This document shows positions 12,450 through 24,900 of a DNA stretch of 64,000 nucleotides, one piece after another. Below the pieces are notes generated by a model. It saw only the letters and a program-made list of their open reading frames with translations. It ran no database searches and was not told the DNA's origin. Each line of letters opens with the position of its first letter. Position 1 is the first letter of the stretch. This DNA comes from Adenanthera pavonina. Lineage: Eukaryota > Streptophyta > Magnoliopsida > Fabales > Fabaceae. The DNA is taken from contig JAIVEN010000015.1 in assembly GCA_026686845.1 (NCBI GenBank), positions 22,735,501-22,799,500 on the forward strand, read 5' to 3'. The position numbers were made by a program, and so were the translations under genes.

Positions 12450-14114
12450 TGTAGGGAATCTCAATACACACGTGGTGAAAAACTCCACCAAAATTCCTCC
12501 TACGAATCCATCAATATTGCTTAAATCAAGATGTAGAAGAAGAATTTACCTCCGGTGCATCCCTTGGTATTCTTTTCATTTTGTCGGACCCTAGGAACTA
12601 ACACATCTGATCAACTCTCTTTACTGGTATCCACAAGAACGGTGAGTTTAACTCGAATGGCATGCTAGCACCTCTATTTCTAAATGTCCGTATATTCTGT
12701 GTTTGTCCGTACATGCTCTGTTCATCCGTACACTTTCTCTATGTGAGTGTTTGGCCGCTCAATCTCTAGGGTGAGTGGAGACTCTCTCTTGATTCTATAT
12801 ATAATAATCCCTAATCTATATCAATATATAGATAGGATTATCTATTTATTTAATTTTAAATCAAATATTAATTAAATAGAATATTTTAAATTTAAATCTA
12901 TCTAATAGATTAAATCTAAACTAATTATTTAATTTATAACCAGAATCAAATCTAAATTGAATTTATCATATAAATCAAATTTAGATTTTAGTTTAAATTT
13001 AAATCTATCACATAGAATTAAATTTAAAACTAATTAATTTAAATTAATTTAAATAATATATATATATATTTCAAAATAATATAATATATCAAATATATAT
13101 ATATAATATCAAACACACACACATACACATATATATATACTTCGAATTATATAATATAGATCAAATATATATATGAAATTCAATCACCCTAAATTGAACG
13201 TTAAATTTATTGAATCGAGACATATTTTAGATTCAATGAATTTGGACATTCTAGCTCATGTTGACCTGTTCTTGTATGCAACTTTGTAGATACATATGAT
13301 GCTGGCGGTGGGCTAATAACACTATTAGACCCACAAGTCACAAGTAGCTTTTGGCAAGACATTGTGACTACCCAAATCATATAAGATCTGTGATCCGATG
13401 CAATCTATCATATAATCAGATCACATCCCTTTTGTCTCATGGTATATAGGTCAAGTATGAGATATGGAAATGTTATCCTCATCTTACTCGACCATCACTT
13501 TCTTGATCTCCAAGCAAACTGATAGAACAAATGTAAATTCTTCCATTCGAGCACAGCCATGCATTTCTCTGTCTCACTCATCGAAAGGCCTAGATATATC
13601 TTTTCATTAATTAGAGGGACAAATTCCATCTTGACCATTCATCTTCCTCCACACGAGTTCCATTATGCCCGATCATAGCTTTTATGATCTCCTAACTAAA
13701 GATGACTTTTGACTATGTCAAAGTATAGTGTTCCTTATGTACGATGCCATAGTGATCTCAGGTTTGAAGGCTTAGTGACACGGTTATATGTGAAATATGT
13801 TTATGACTTGATCCATGCAGCTGTCTCCTGATGGGTTGATCCAGCGCCTATTCTCTAATAGGAGCTTACGATTATAATTTGTATCTTAATACATAATTAT
13901 CAATCAAAATCATATTAGCCTTAATTCATCATTGTTCCCACAAAGATGATTGACTAGGGACATTTAGAATAAACTGATTTATCCAAGGAGATTATTATTA
14001 TAAAGATAAACATGCAAATAATATAATAATATAATAAAAGAAAAAATACCTTTTTTTCATAATAAAGTACAATGTTTATAATATAATAATTGGTCTAGGG
14101 TACAATTTTTAACA
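12450..14114 (-). repeat. Solo LTR of the copia family seen at 41756-43439
   Basis: Read on the minus strand, it begins TGTTAAAAATTGTACCCTAG and follows the LTR at 41756 along its whole length: TTATTATGAAAAAAAGG near the start, GATCTGATTATATGATAGAT in the middle, the AT-only tract, the CCGTACA/GTACGGAC region and the ACCGGAGGTAAATTC block near the end. The plus-strand edges are TGTAGGGAATC (12450) and TTTTTAACA (14114). Flanking pentamers ATTTT and GTTTT differ at one base, consistent with a decayed 5-bp target duplication. No internal region is attached, which suggests LTR-LTR recombination. Confidence 0.75.
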
Positions 14115-16864
14115 GTTTTCTCATACCTGAGCCCTCTATTAGGGTTTAGGGTAATCTTGGGCCTAAGCCTCATTTGGGGCTCAGGATTACCTTGGGCTGA
14201 AACCACCCCAAGGTTGAATTTTTGTTTTTGTTATTTTTTTTTGTTTCGTATTTTGAGCCAAATCTTAACCCAAAGTTTTGTGTTTGGGAAAGAGACTTGG
14301 GTCACCAGTAATCCCAACCCAACACTTCTTCTCTCTTCATTTTTAAGTTTCTGAATTAATCAATTAATTTTAATTAACTTGATTAATTAATTTTTATTTA
14401 TTATTTATTATTATTTATATATATTTTTTAAATACCTAGACAAAATAGGGTGTTCACACACAAAAATTTAGATGTATTCCTCATTCGTGTAGATTAACAT
14501 TCAATCATCACGCACACTTTCACAAGATCTCTCACAACATCTCATTCTATTGCTACAATTTCACTCCTATCAAAGACCTCCATATAATAAGAGAAATGGA
14601 GAGTGCCCTAATTGGTAGAACGATATAAACCATATTTTATTATATCAGTTCCACTTCTTTTATCTCATATTAAAAATTCTTCACTTTTATTGAAGATGTT
14701 ATTGGTTTCCTAAAGACTTTTGGCTCATTGGGTGAATTCTCCATCAACAACAAAAGGCATCACCGATTATCCTTCTCTCTAGCTGACACTTAGTTAAGTC
14801 ATATTCTAACAGAATGCATTATCATTACCATTGTTATCTGACTTATTTAACTACCCTTATTTCACAATATAATTAACTGTATCTTATATGGAGAATTTGC
14901 TCATGCAACATTTTCCGCAAGGGAGAGCTATACACAAGATCCAATAGTTATAGCACTACAATTTGCTCATGTAAAAACCACTCCCACCGAGCAAATTCAG
15001 CTGAGTAATTCATGGTCAATAATGAGAGCCCTTTTCAATCCACCAATCTTGGAAACTTTGTAGCTCCTCGACAGGTACCAAATAGCCTAATTCAACTATT
15101 TTTTATTTATATTAAATTCATCAGCATTTTACTTTCTTGCTTTGCTTTAATCAACGTTAGTTTACATTTTCATATATCAATTAAAACGCAATACAGTTGC
15201 TTTACATACAATAGAAAAAAAATACCAAAACTAATCTCATGTCACTAGATGCAGAAGAAAAATAAAACAGGAAACAAAACCACATCTTGATGAATTAATG
15301 TAAAATAACTAAATATAATGTAAAAATAAACTTACATAGGAAGACAATTTATAGGAACCATTACCAAAACAAAGCTATTTCCTAAGCTATCAGTAACCTC
15401 ATCTAAAAGTCCTAAATAACCTAATGTAGACCAAAAATAAATTTATCTAGAGTAGGGCAAAATAAACTAATCTGCAAACTTTGTATGACTTAAATTCAGG
15501 CCACTTAACGTATAATAGTGGAAGGCCACTCAACATATAAGAGTAAAAAAATTTCAAGACAACCCAGAGACAAAAACAATGGGCTACCCAAAGAAAGATG
15601 AAAGGATAATAAACCCCCATTAATCCAACCTATTAAATTTTAATACACTAATATATTTTCATAGAAAGACAGTGCAGGGTAGATAAACAAACACAATGGC
15701 CTATTGAAAAACGGATGAAACCATAAATAAAGCCCAATAATCTAAGCTATAAATTATGAGTAGGCTAATATTAAAAAAATCAATTTCAAATAGGTAAATG
15801 GAGAACTCAAATTGACATGGACGAGTAACATTGAATGAGAAAAAGAGAATAAGTTAATGCTCAGAAAAATGGAACAATAGTCAAATTCCAATTCCCATTC
15901 ACAATAATCAACCCTTCCATTTCTTTACAATTACATTGAAAATGCACATACTTCATTCACAAAGGATGTTAAATTTTTAATACCCAACAAAGCTAGACCT
16001 TCAATGACCTATTATCTAAATCTCACATTACCTAACGTGCTATTTAATCACTCACCCTATAAATTTGAAACGAGTGGTGTCCATAGTCAAAACATGAAAT
16101 AAAACAGTTATAAACCTAAGACAAGGGACAATAAACCTTGTTGTCATACTTGTCGGGAGCCTATTGCTTGCAATGTTTCCAGGTAATACAAGCAGCTGCT
16201 CTACTAGCATGCTAATACCTCTTACAAACACATACTAACACATTACCATATATGCTCAGATTCAAAGTTCCTTATGAGGTTGCAGATGACAGCAAATCAA
16301 CATCCATAGTTTTCTTTGACCACCACATGAGGGAATTTCTTAATCTTACCGCATAAGAGCTGGTAAGGTGCCAAGAACTGGTAACTCAGTATTGATTTTC
16401 AATAGCCCATAACTATTTCCATTTTTAAGTTATTTTTTGTCTTCATCAACACCCTACCAAAAAAATTTTTATTGGACAACAGAAGAACTGTCCTTATTCA
16501 TTCCCTTAAGAACTAGATTAGTTAATAGGTTGAAGGCTATTTGTTTGTATAGTCAAATCAAGATTCAATAACCCTTTAGTTTTCTTCGGTTTCACTATCA
16601 CACATTATCAAAATACTCAACAACTCATGGGACGTGAAGATATTTACCATCGTATGGAAAATTCTACTCTGTCCATGGAAAAGGTTAACAAATCAACCTT
16701 GCAAACTATATTTCCTTCCACTTGTTGTCACTTATAGTAAATTCACAGAGTTTTCTTATCTCCTTGCAAAAACATTTTCCTTTACCAAACTCTGAATGAG
16801 TTGTGAAAAGAGCTTGCACAACTAACAGTGAATGTGTGGAACCATGTACCTGGGAACTCATGCG
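14115..16864. other. Intergenic DNA, nothing recognised
   Basis: The stretch 14120-14220 has a GC-richer patch with repeated GGGCTCAGG/AAGGTAATCC-like words in both orientations. The rest is AT-rich without transposon ends or coding signals I can support. Confidence 0.4.
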
Positions 16865-17259
16865 CCCAACTAAGTGTATGTTTGGTTCATTGTTTTGTAA
16901 ACATAACCATGGTTTTCTAAAAGATGTGTTTGACCAAACACAGATGAAACACAAACTGACTTTTTAAAAAATGAAAAGTGGTTTAAACTGTGGTTTTGGA
17001 AAAGGAGGGAAAAAGTTACTTTTCCTTTAATAAAACGTGGGTTTTGAAAAAGGAGAAATAAATTTACTCTATATTATACATCTAAAAGTACTTTTAACTC
17101 CTATCATCCAAACAGATTTTTTGTTAAACTTACTTTTACAAAAAGAATATCTAAACATAACAACTTCTAACAAACTTACTTTATCTAAACTTCATTTTTA
17201 CAAACTTCATTTATCTTAACTTAATTTTATAAAATGGAGAACCAAACGGGCCCTAACTA
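16865..17259. mobile_element. hAT-like MITE
   Basis: The inverted termini contain GTTTGGTTC (16880-16888) and GAACCAAAC (17239-17247), an exact 9-bp match. Flanking octamers CCCAACTA (16865-16872) and CCTAACTA (17252-17259) differ at one base, fitting the 8-bp target duplication of hAT elements. The interior of roughly 380 bp is AT-rich with no transposase, so the element would be non-autonomous. Confidence 0.6.
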
Positions 17260-18491
17260 TGAAGAGTTTAGACCATCTAAACGTGAAGTCAAGCAAAAGC
17301 AACAAATTCAAGAACCTGGTGCATATAAGCATGCCGCTCTCTTATCCACCAGCTCGACAACTGTCAAAATTACCAAACAAGAACTAGACAATTAGTTTGC
17401 CCTATCTGAATGCATTTGATACATATAACTTTCACATAGTTTGAATTATGTAGTGGCTTTGGAATTTCTTACCTTCAAAATCTACCTTTCCTAGCTTTAA
17501 AATATAGTACGCTTAAAATGCGAACTTCTTTTCAACAAATAGCCATTGCTTTTATTATCTCACTAGATAATCCCTACTTTAATTATCTTATGTCTTCACA
17601 ACCCATTCCCAAATTATCTTATCTCCGCAACCCACATTTCTAGTCTATTACAAGCCTCATAGAGTACATGGGTTTACACATCACATGGGCCTGCGCACCG
17701 AGCGAGCGTCCAGTGCTAGTGGTACATGATTCGGAGATTGTTGAATTTATGACAATGAGGATCTTATTTGAAAGATTTTGTTTGCAACCAAACATATGAA
17801 AATGACAATTTTTACATGATTCCAATATTTTCCTTTAGCATTCTTGCAACCAAACATCACCTTAAGGAAACATGAATTCAAATTTCTTGACTTGCAAGAA
17901 TTCAGATGTGAATATTATTCAATTATTGATGGCAAAAAAAAAAAATCAATTCTTCGAACATCTTTAAAGAATTGTGAACCGAAAAAAGGGAATTAAGGTG
18001 AGAATATAAGTTGCAGCAAAAACCACCAATGTTAAAACCTCAAAATTAATCTATTGCCAATGTTATTCTTGACAAGACAAAATCTAAAATTTCATCTATG
18101 TTATAACCCGTACAAATATACTCCTTTGCAGTATTTGATGCACTTTAACATCAGCTCGACTTTTTTTAAGCTGCACATACACAAAATACAAAAAATAAAA
18201 GCTAACCACCGTCATTTTATATATAAAAAAATAAATCTCTCTTACTATACATTTATCATACAAATGCAATTTTTTACATTTTTTTCAATTTTTTTGAATC
18301 ATATGCATGTTACCTGAGTTGATGATATCTTCTAGTTGTTTAAATGTGATATTATTATTTGCAGGTTGGAAAGAAAACGCAATTTCTTCATTTGATATAT
18401 TTTAGGAGTCATCATAGCTGCAAAAATCTGAGACTGTATGTAAATTCTTTTTTTGATAAACAGACTGTATATTCTGTTATTATCACATAAA
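17260..18491. other. Intergenic DNA, nothing firmly recognised
   Basis: Two GCAACCAAACAT words (17785 and 17851) resemble MITE ends, but I could not define a complete element. The rest is AT-rich. Confidence 0.4.
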
Positions 18492-18764
18492 GGTGTGTTT
18501 GACGCACTAGACATTAAATTAAAATAACATAATTTTGTCTCAAATAATAATGAAATGATAAAATCAACACTAGTCAAGAAGTCTAATTGTAAAAAAAATA
18601 TTTAGCTTTTCATGTAATAATAAATAATAATGAAATGATAAAATCATCACTCAAGAGTCAAGATGTCTAAAAGTAAAAAATATTTAGCTTATCATCATGT
18701 AATAATAATGTAATAATTAATAATTAATAATCTGAGATAATTTCCCTCATATGGCAAACACGCC
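18492..18764. mobile_element. MITE-like element adjoining the APC1 promoter
   Basis: The segment starts GGTGTGTTTGACG and ends GGCAAACACGCC, which are inverted over about 11 bp with one mismatch. Inside, a block of roughly 80-95 bp (ATAATGAAATGATAAAATCA, then a TATTTAGCTT-like and ATGTAATAATAA sequence) is repeated twice in tandem near 18546 and 18630. The element ends about 200 bp before the APC1 start codon. No convincing target duplication was found. Confidence 0.5.
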
Positions 18765-18971
18765 CTTGCAGCCCTAGGGTTTTAAATTAAAAATTAAAAA
18801 ATACGGGACCCCAACGTCTAAAATAAAGCTTTTCGCTCCAAACTCAAAACCGGAGGAGCAAGAGGACTGAAAAGGCGAAACACCGTAAGAGCGGGAGGGG
18901 AGAGGTGTTGGATTCTGTCACTTCATTCTGCTCTTTCATATACCTCACTCAAGCGAGTTCCACTCCGAAGA
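18765..18971 (+). promoter_or_regulatory. APC1 proximal promoter and 5' leader
   Basis: This is the short stretch between the MITE-like repeat and the APC1 ATG. It holds CTAGGGTTT at 18774-18782, a telo-box-type motif (reverse complement AAACCCTAG) common near transcription starts of plant genes for growth and cell division. There is no clear TATA box close to the leader. The transcription start cannot be fixed from sequence; the pyrimidine-rich segment 18911-18960 is most likely within the leader. Confidence 0.5.
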
Positions 18972-21900
18972 ATGTCGGTAGGCGATCGCTGCCTAACAGT
19001 CCTTGGGGAGTTCAAGCCATTTGGCTTGATTGCTGAAGCACTCGACGGAAAACCTGCTGACGCAATTACTGACAAGTACGATTATTTCCTTTTCGATCCC
19101 AAAGTTGCTCTGGACCGCGACGAGGAAGATAATTGCGATGAAACTGCTTCTGCATTGTGTAATCAGGGTGATCACGAGCTTTTTATCCGAGGGAATAGGT
19201 AATTTTTTTGAAAATCCTTTATCTAATGCTTGAAAGAAAAGAGTAGACAAGAAAAAGAAAAGGAAAGAGTAGAGAAAAAGGAAGGGGGGAAAGCATTTCA
19301 ACCTTCATTTCTAAGAAAAACGTAGTATGCTAGGACTGTATATTTCTCAGCTGCTGAACTTGTATCCTGAATTTTTTTTCCCTCGAGACTTTCCGATAGC
19401 AACTGTACGCTAAGAGTCATACAGTCTTGCTGTTTGATTGCGTGTTGCATATATAATAACACTTCAGTTTTAAAAACTTAATCCACTTTTAAGTGCTACA
19501 TCCAACGAACGTACTTATCTGTGACAGGATTATATGGTCGACGTGTTCAAGGGTTTTTAAGAGATTCACCCTGCGATCCGCAGTTGTTATGGTATGTATA
19601 TGATTCATCATGCTTTAGAAAATGTTCACTTATATTTTCTGTCGCACTAAATTGTGTATTAAACGTTGCTGATGAAGGAAAGTTATTGACTTCCTTCAGT
19701 AAATGCTCACATTTAATTTACTTCCTACCTAGTTGTTTATTAGTTATTGTTGTCCCTGATAAATGGCCACATTTGGTGTATTTGCTGAATCTTGGGGGTA
19801 CCCTGGAATGCCCAGATATTTTGGGGGAATATCTTTGTTGAGAAATTTTTATGAGATAGAATAGTTTTTATGGCCTATCAGCAGTTGTCAGTACTAGATC
19901 TTTTTTGGAGGAATGAATTCCTTTGGTAGATATGCAGTGAGATTGGAGTGTAGAGCTCTTTGTATTAAAACAGCAATCTTAATGTTGGTCACTTGGCCTT
20001 AGTCTGTTTCCTTTTGCTGCTTTATTTAGGGAGGATATCTTTCTCTCGTTCTGATAAAAGGTATCATAAAAAAAGTGTCTTATTTGACTCGGCTTTGGGT
20101 TATATGACTATGTCTGTGTTTAAAATTTTTGCAACCTGGCTATGGTTGCAATGTTGTATGTGCATCTAGGCTGTGCAAAAGTAGATGACTAAAAGTTTAA
20201 AAAGTATCAGAATTCAGAAACTGATTTCTTTTCTCTCTTGCAGCAAGTATGATGATACTTTTTGTTCTGCTTACTGAAACAGCCTTGTGTTGACCATAAT
20301 AATCTTTAATTTTAGGTATGTTGGTGTCGTCTGGGCCATACAGTCGAAACTCTTCTGTGTATATTACAAATTGATTGTTTGACAATCTATAATACCTCTG
20401 GTAAGTCACTAAGTACAGTTCAATCACTGTACCATACTTTGGTTATGATCCATTATTAATTATGAAAATTATTCTTGTATTATAGTTGTCTGGCTAAGCT
20501 TTTATCTTTGTCATGTAATCAAATAAGGATGAAAATAAATTTTTTTTTCGGTAAAAAAGTGTCAAGAGTTGGTCAGTTGAACAAAGCTTATAAATTTTTA
20601 TTACTGCGGGCCAATGTGTCAATATGCTAAGTCCAGCGTTGGACTGAGACTTGATTTATTGAAAGTATCTTGACTCTTCACTTTACTAGGTTAGAAAACT
20701 TGTCCTTATAACGTGGGAATGAAGCTGTTTTGTGGTTTTACTGTTAGAAAATTATTCAAATAGTTGGAAATAAGCTTTTTATGTACTATCAATACGTTAC
20801 TGCCTTACTCAAATTGAATTCATATGCATTTGTTTTTGTGTGAATATAGAAACGAGGGTCCAATTTAGTTTTATAAGTGAATTAGTAACTTTTCCATCCC
20901 TCTCATGTGCTCATGGCATAATCATCTCATGTTTCTTCTCTTATACTTTAAGCAGATCCTCCTCGTGTATTTCATTTTCAGTGTCATAGAAACCAATAAC
21001 CAATACCTTTTTTTTTTTGTTTACCAGGAGAAGTTGTATCTCTTCCACTTCCGCGTACAATCTCATCTATATGGCCTCTTCCATTTGGTTTATTACTCCA
21101 GCAGGAAGTTGAAGCAAATATACCATCATCATGCGTTCCCTTTTCATCTTCAAGCCCTTTGCTAGGTACACATGATTCATGGCGGCCAAGAAGAGAACTT
21201 GGACACAGTCCACAGCATTTTTTTAGTCCCTTTAGTGCACCTAATCATATCCAAAAGGGAGAGGCAGCTTCGAGATCCTCACATCAAATTTTGATGGATC
21301 CGTTGGATGAACAACAAGTATGTCATAACATCATCAGGCTTTGACAAAAAAAAGTTGCAACATTATTAGGATTGTTGCCTTGATTTTTTTTGTCTCTTTT
21401 GGTTATATCTTATGACTTCTTTCTGCAATAGATTCTCATTCTGTTATCACTTGTTTGTTGTTGTTTGCTTGTATATTAATTGTAGTATTTTGATTACCTT
21501 GATTTTAGCCAACTTTTATTGAAGAAAGAGGGAAATTGAACATAATGAAGGAATATGAGGAAAAGACAATTTGGACAAGTGATCTGGTGCCTCTAATGGC
21601 ATCCTATAATAAAGGTTTCTTTCATAAAACTCTTGCAATCGGTTACTGTGTTCCTTGTGATATGCTTCTTACATTGGTGATTTTATGTGATTCTACCCTA
21701 AATTCAGGAAAGATGCAGCACTCTCTATGGGTTGCAGAAATTATTGGTTCTAACCACGATGAGGCAGACACCAGTTTATTAAATGTAGATCCTGTAGGTG
21801 TATTGACAAAACATTTGTCCTTTCGTAGAATATGGCAGGGAAAAGGTGCCCATATAGCTGCTTGTAAGGTGAATTTTATTTATTTTCGTTATTGCTTCAT

Positions 21901-24900
21901 ATATTTATTGTTTGGGATCCTAGAAGGGTGCTGCTTTCTTTGGTTATTGTTGGTCTTGCATGTATATTTACTAAAAATTAATGGGTAGTGCACTTAGTTC
22001 TCAGTTTTTAAATGGGCTTCTATCTTCTCATCTAATGAAAAATGGTTTCCATTATTGGTAATTCTGTCTAAGAATGAATATCATGGAGTTTCACTCAAAC
22101 TGGGATACTTTATTTCACCTCTGAGCCTTTTGATTAATGTAGCTCTTTAATCAAATATAACTCTTTTGATTAATGTAGATCCTTTTGATTAGTGTAGCTC
22201 TTGTAATAATTAACAACTAGCACCGACCCTATTATGTGATATATCACAATTCACAAAAATTTGCTAGAATAATAATCTTTCTGGTGACATTTCATTGTAT
22301 ACAAGTTTTCCAGGTCTTAACAGAAGCCATAAAGCTATTTAGCGCCTGCAAGTTCATTAAAAAATCTCAGTATTCACCAAAGGAAAAAAAACCCAGATTC
22401 AGTTATTTTCTGTTATTTGCTTAGATTGATTATCTGTTCGCATTTGCTTTGCAGTAATTTATTTAATTTCAATTACTCTTGTCAGCCTTTTTTTTTTTTC
22501 CTTTTTTGGAATTTTCTTCATAGGTAATGTACAAACATGTGACCTAGAAATGTCATGTGGCTAATTGTTTCATTGGTCGTAGAACTATTTTATCAAATTA
22601 AAATTCTTAGTTCATAAAGGTGGTATTCCTCATTTTTTCCTTCTTATCATGCTGCACTGGACTCCATGTTTTCACATTGCATTCTTTGTTGATTATAGTT
22701 TTGGTGGATTATATATGCTGAATTTATTCTCTGTTTTTAACTTTCTCTTCAAATATTTACTAGGTTTTCATGGCTACTGATGATGATGCAGCTCCTGTAG
22801 TCTGCTTTCTTTACCAAGAACAGAGAAAGTTGTTATCTGTACGGCTTCAATGTGTTGAAATAAATAATGAATTTGTCTTTGATGTTAAACCTGATATGAG
22901 CTGGAGCATACCTGCAATTTCAGCTTCCCCAGTGACTGTAACTCAGCCGAGGTAAAGTAAGATATTTTTTTTTCTTCTTTTTTCTAAACTTGAGTGAGCC
23001 TTGTGCATTTGCATAGAGCCCAAGATGAGACACACTGTGCATAGCTTGTGAACAATGGTGCTTCCTATACTTTTTATATGATATATTGATATTGATTTTT
23101 TTTTTTTTTGCCAATGATATATTGATATTGATTAAATATGCTTATTGTGTGTGACATGATTTTCTCCAAATACATGTTTTCCAGACTGAAAGTTGGACCA
23201 CTGCCATATTCAGACATCATCGTTTTAGCTCCGGAAAACATTCTGCATCTCTATGTAAGCAATATACATGAGTGGCACTTATTGATTTTGTCATTTTTTA
23301 ATTTTGATTATGTTTATTTTCCTGACGTTTCTTTATGTCTGTGTTTTCTTTCAATTTTCTGCTTAACTTTTTTTTTTTTAAATAGTTGAAATGAATTCAC
23401 TTTCCCTTCTATTAAAGGTTTAACCTTTGTATATTTTCTTTATCCATTAATGTATTAATGTTGTACTTGTAGGTTTTTTTTTTATAACCAATGTACTGGC
23501 AGGGTTTGTGATCTATCATCTGATTGCTTTTGTTGCAAGTTGTTTATATAATATTACTACTAATTCTTGGTTCTACTGTTTTAGCCAATCATTTACCTCC
23601 TGATGAGTACTAAGTAGCTTAAGCTGATAACTTCTACCATCTTATTGGAATTTGACCTATACGCTCTTATCAGTTCATTTTATGCGTAATTGTTTGTGTG
23701 CAATTCAAATGAACAAGGCTTAGCTTTTTGTTGATTTGCCTGTTTTATTTGGGTATGGTTTCTCATAGGGGAGGCCTTCTTTTTGAGAATGATTGTTCAG
23801 AATTCTGATTGATCTTTTGTATAAGTGTTATTTTTTAAATGCTCTTCCTTTTTAATTTCTCCATTTTGTCACATGACATCAATAATGGCTGTATCTTGAA
23901 ATATCCTCTCTTTCTTTCTTGATTAAAATATCCTCTTTCTTGTATCTTGCTCAAATGTAGTCTGGGAAGCAATGCTTGTGTAGATATATGCTACCTTCTT
24001 GCTTGAGTAAGGGTCAACTATTGCATGATTTGGAATATCCGGAATCAGCATCTCTCTCCCATGAGATAAAAATTACTGGCCTGGCTGATGCTGTTGGTGG
24101 GCGTGTCAATGTGACAGTGAATAATATGAAGGTTTGCTTCTACTTATTGGTTATTTATCATCCTCTTTTCAGCTTGAAGTTGGCATGTGCTTGTTTCTTG
24201 GCAAGTGGGCACTGAATTCCTAGAGCATAGTTATATAAGTATTTTATGTGTGTCATGAGAGATACTTATGTCATATTTTATATTTCAAGCAATTTTTTAT
24301 TTGTTATTGAATCTTACAATTCAATACATTTTAAGGTTCACAATTCAGAATACACTTTTCGGTTGACGATGTGTATCATGATTTGATAACTGTGTCTTAG
24401 AGTCTTTATGAAACAGAGGTTTTGATTTTTCTGTATTTCATGTGTAGATGTACAGATGTGCATTACGGCAGAGCCCTTCATCTTTATTAACAAATGATTG
24501 CATCACAGCACTTGCTGAGGGGCTTAGTTTTAGCTTCTACAGATATTTCCTTGTTCACCTCTGGAGAAATGGCGACCCTGATCATTTGTCAGAGTTTGAC
24601 TCTGGTGTTGATTCAGAATGGGACTCTTTCTGTGGTGTAATTATGCAAATGTGCAGAAAATCTAACTTGATGTCTCAAAAGCATTCAACTTCAGCTCCAT
24701 ACTCAGCTTGGGACTTCCTTGTTAGAAGCCAATTCCATAGGAACTTTTGCAAAATAAACTCTGTTTCTGGAATATCTTGTGCAGGGACACTTGGTTGGCA
24801 GGAAACAAATTCCCTTAGTTCATCTATCAATGGTACACAGAGTTCTGAAAATCCGTCTTATTGTGAACTGTTGATGGAATGTCTGGAATCACTTCATGCA

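Noticed and set aside
11569..12524. Two plus-strand open frames of 123 and 114 codons
   Set aside because: They lie in a C/T-rich tract, with Leu/Ser-rich low-complexity translation and no motif, and the second runs into the solo LTR.
21536..21988. 150-codon open frame that looks like a single exon
   Set aside because: It runs through intron 21615-21707 and past the donor at 21869. Family alignment needs YNKG joined to KMQHSLW, so it is two APC1 exons, not a separate gene.
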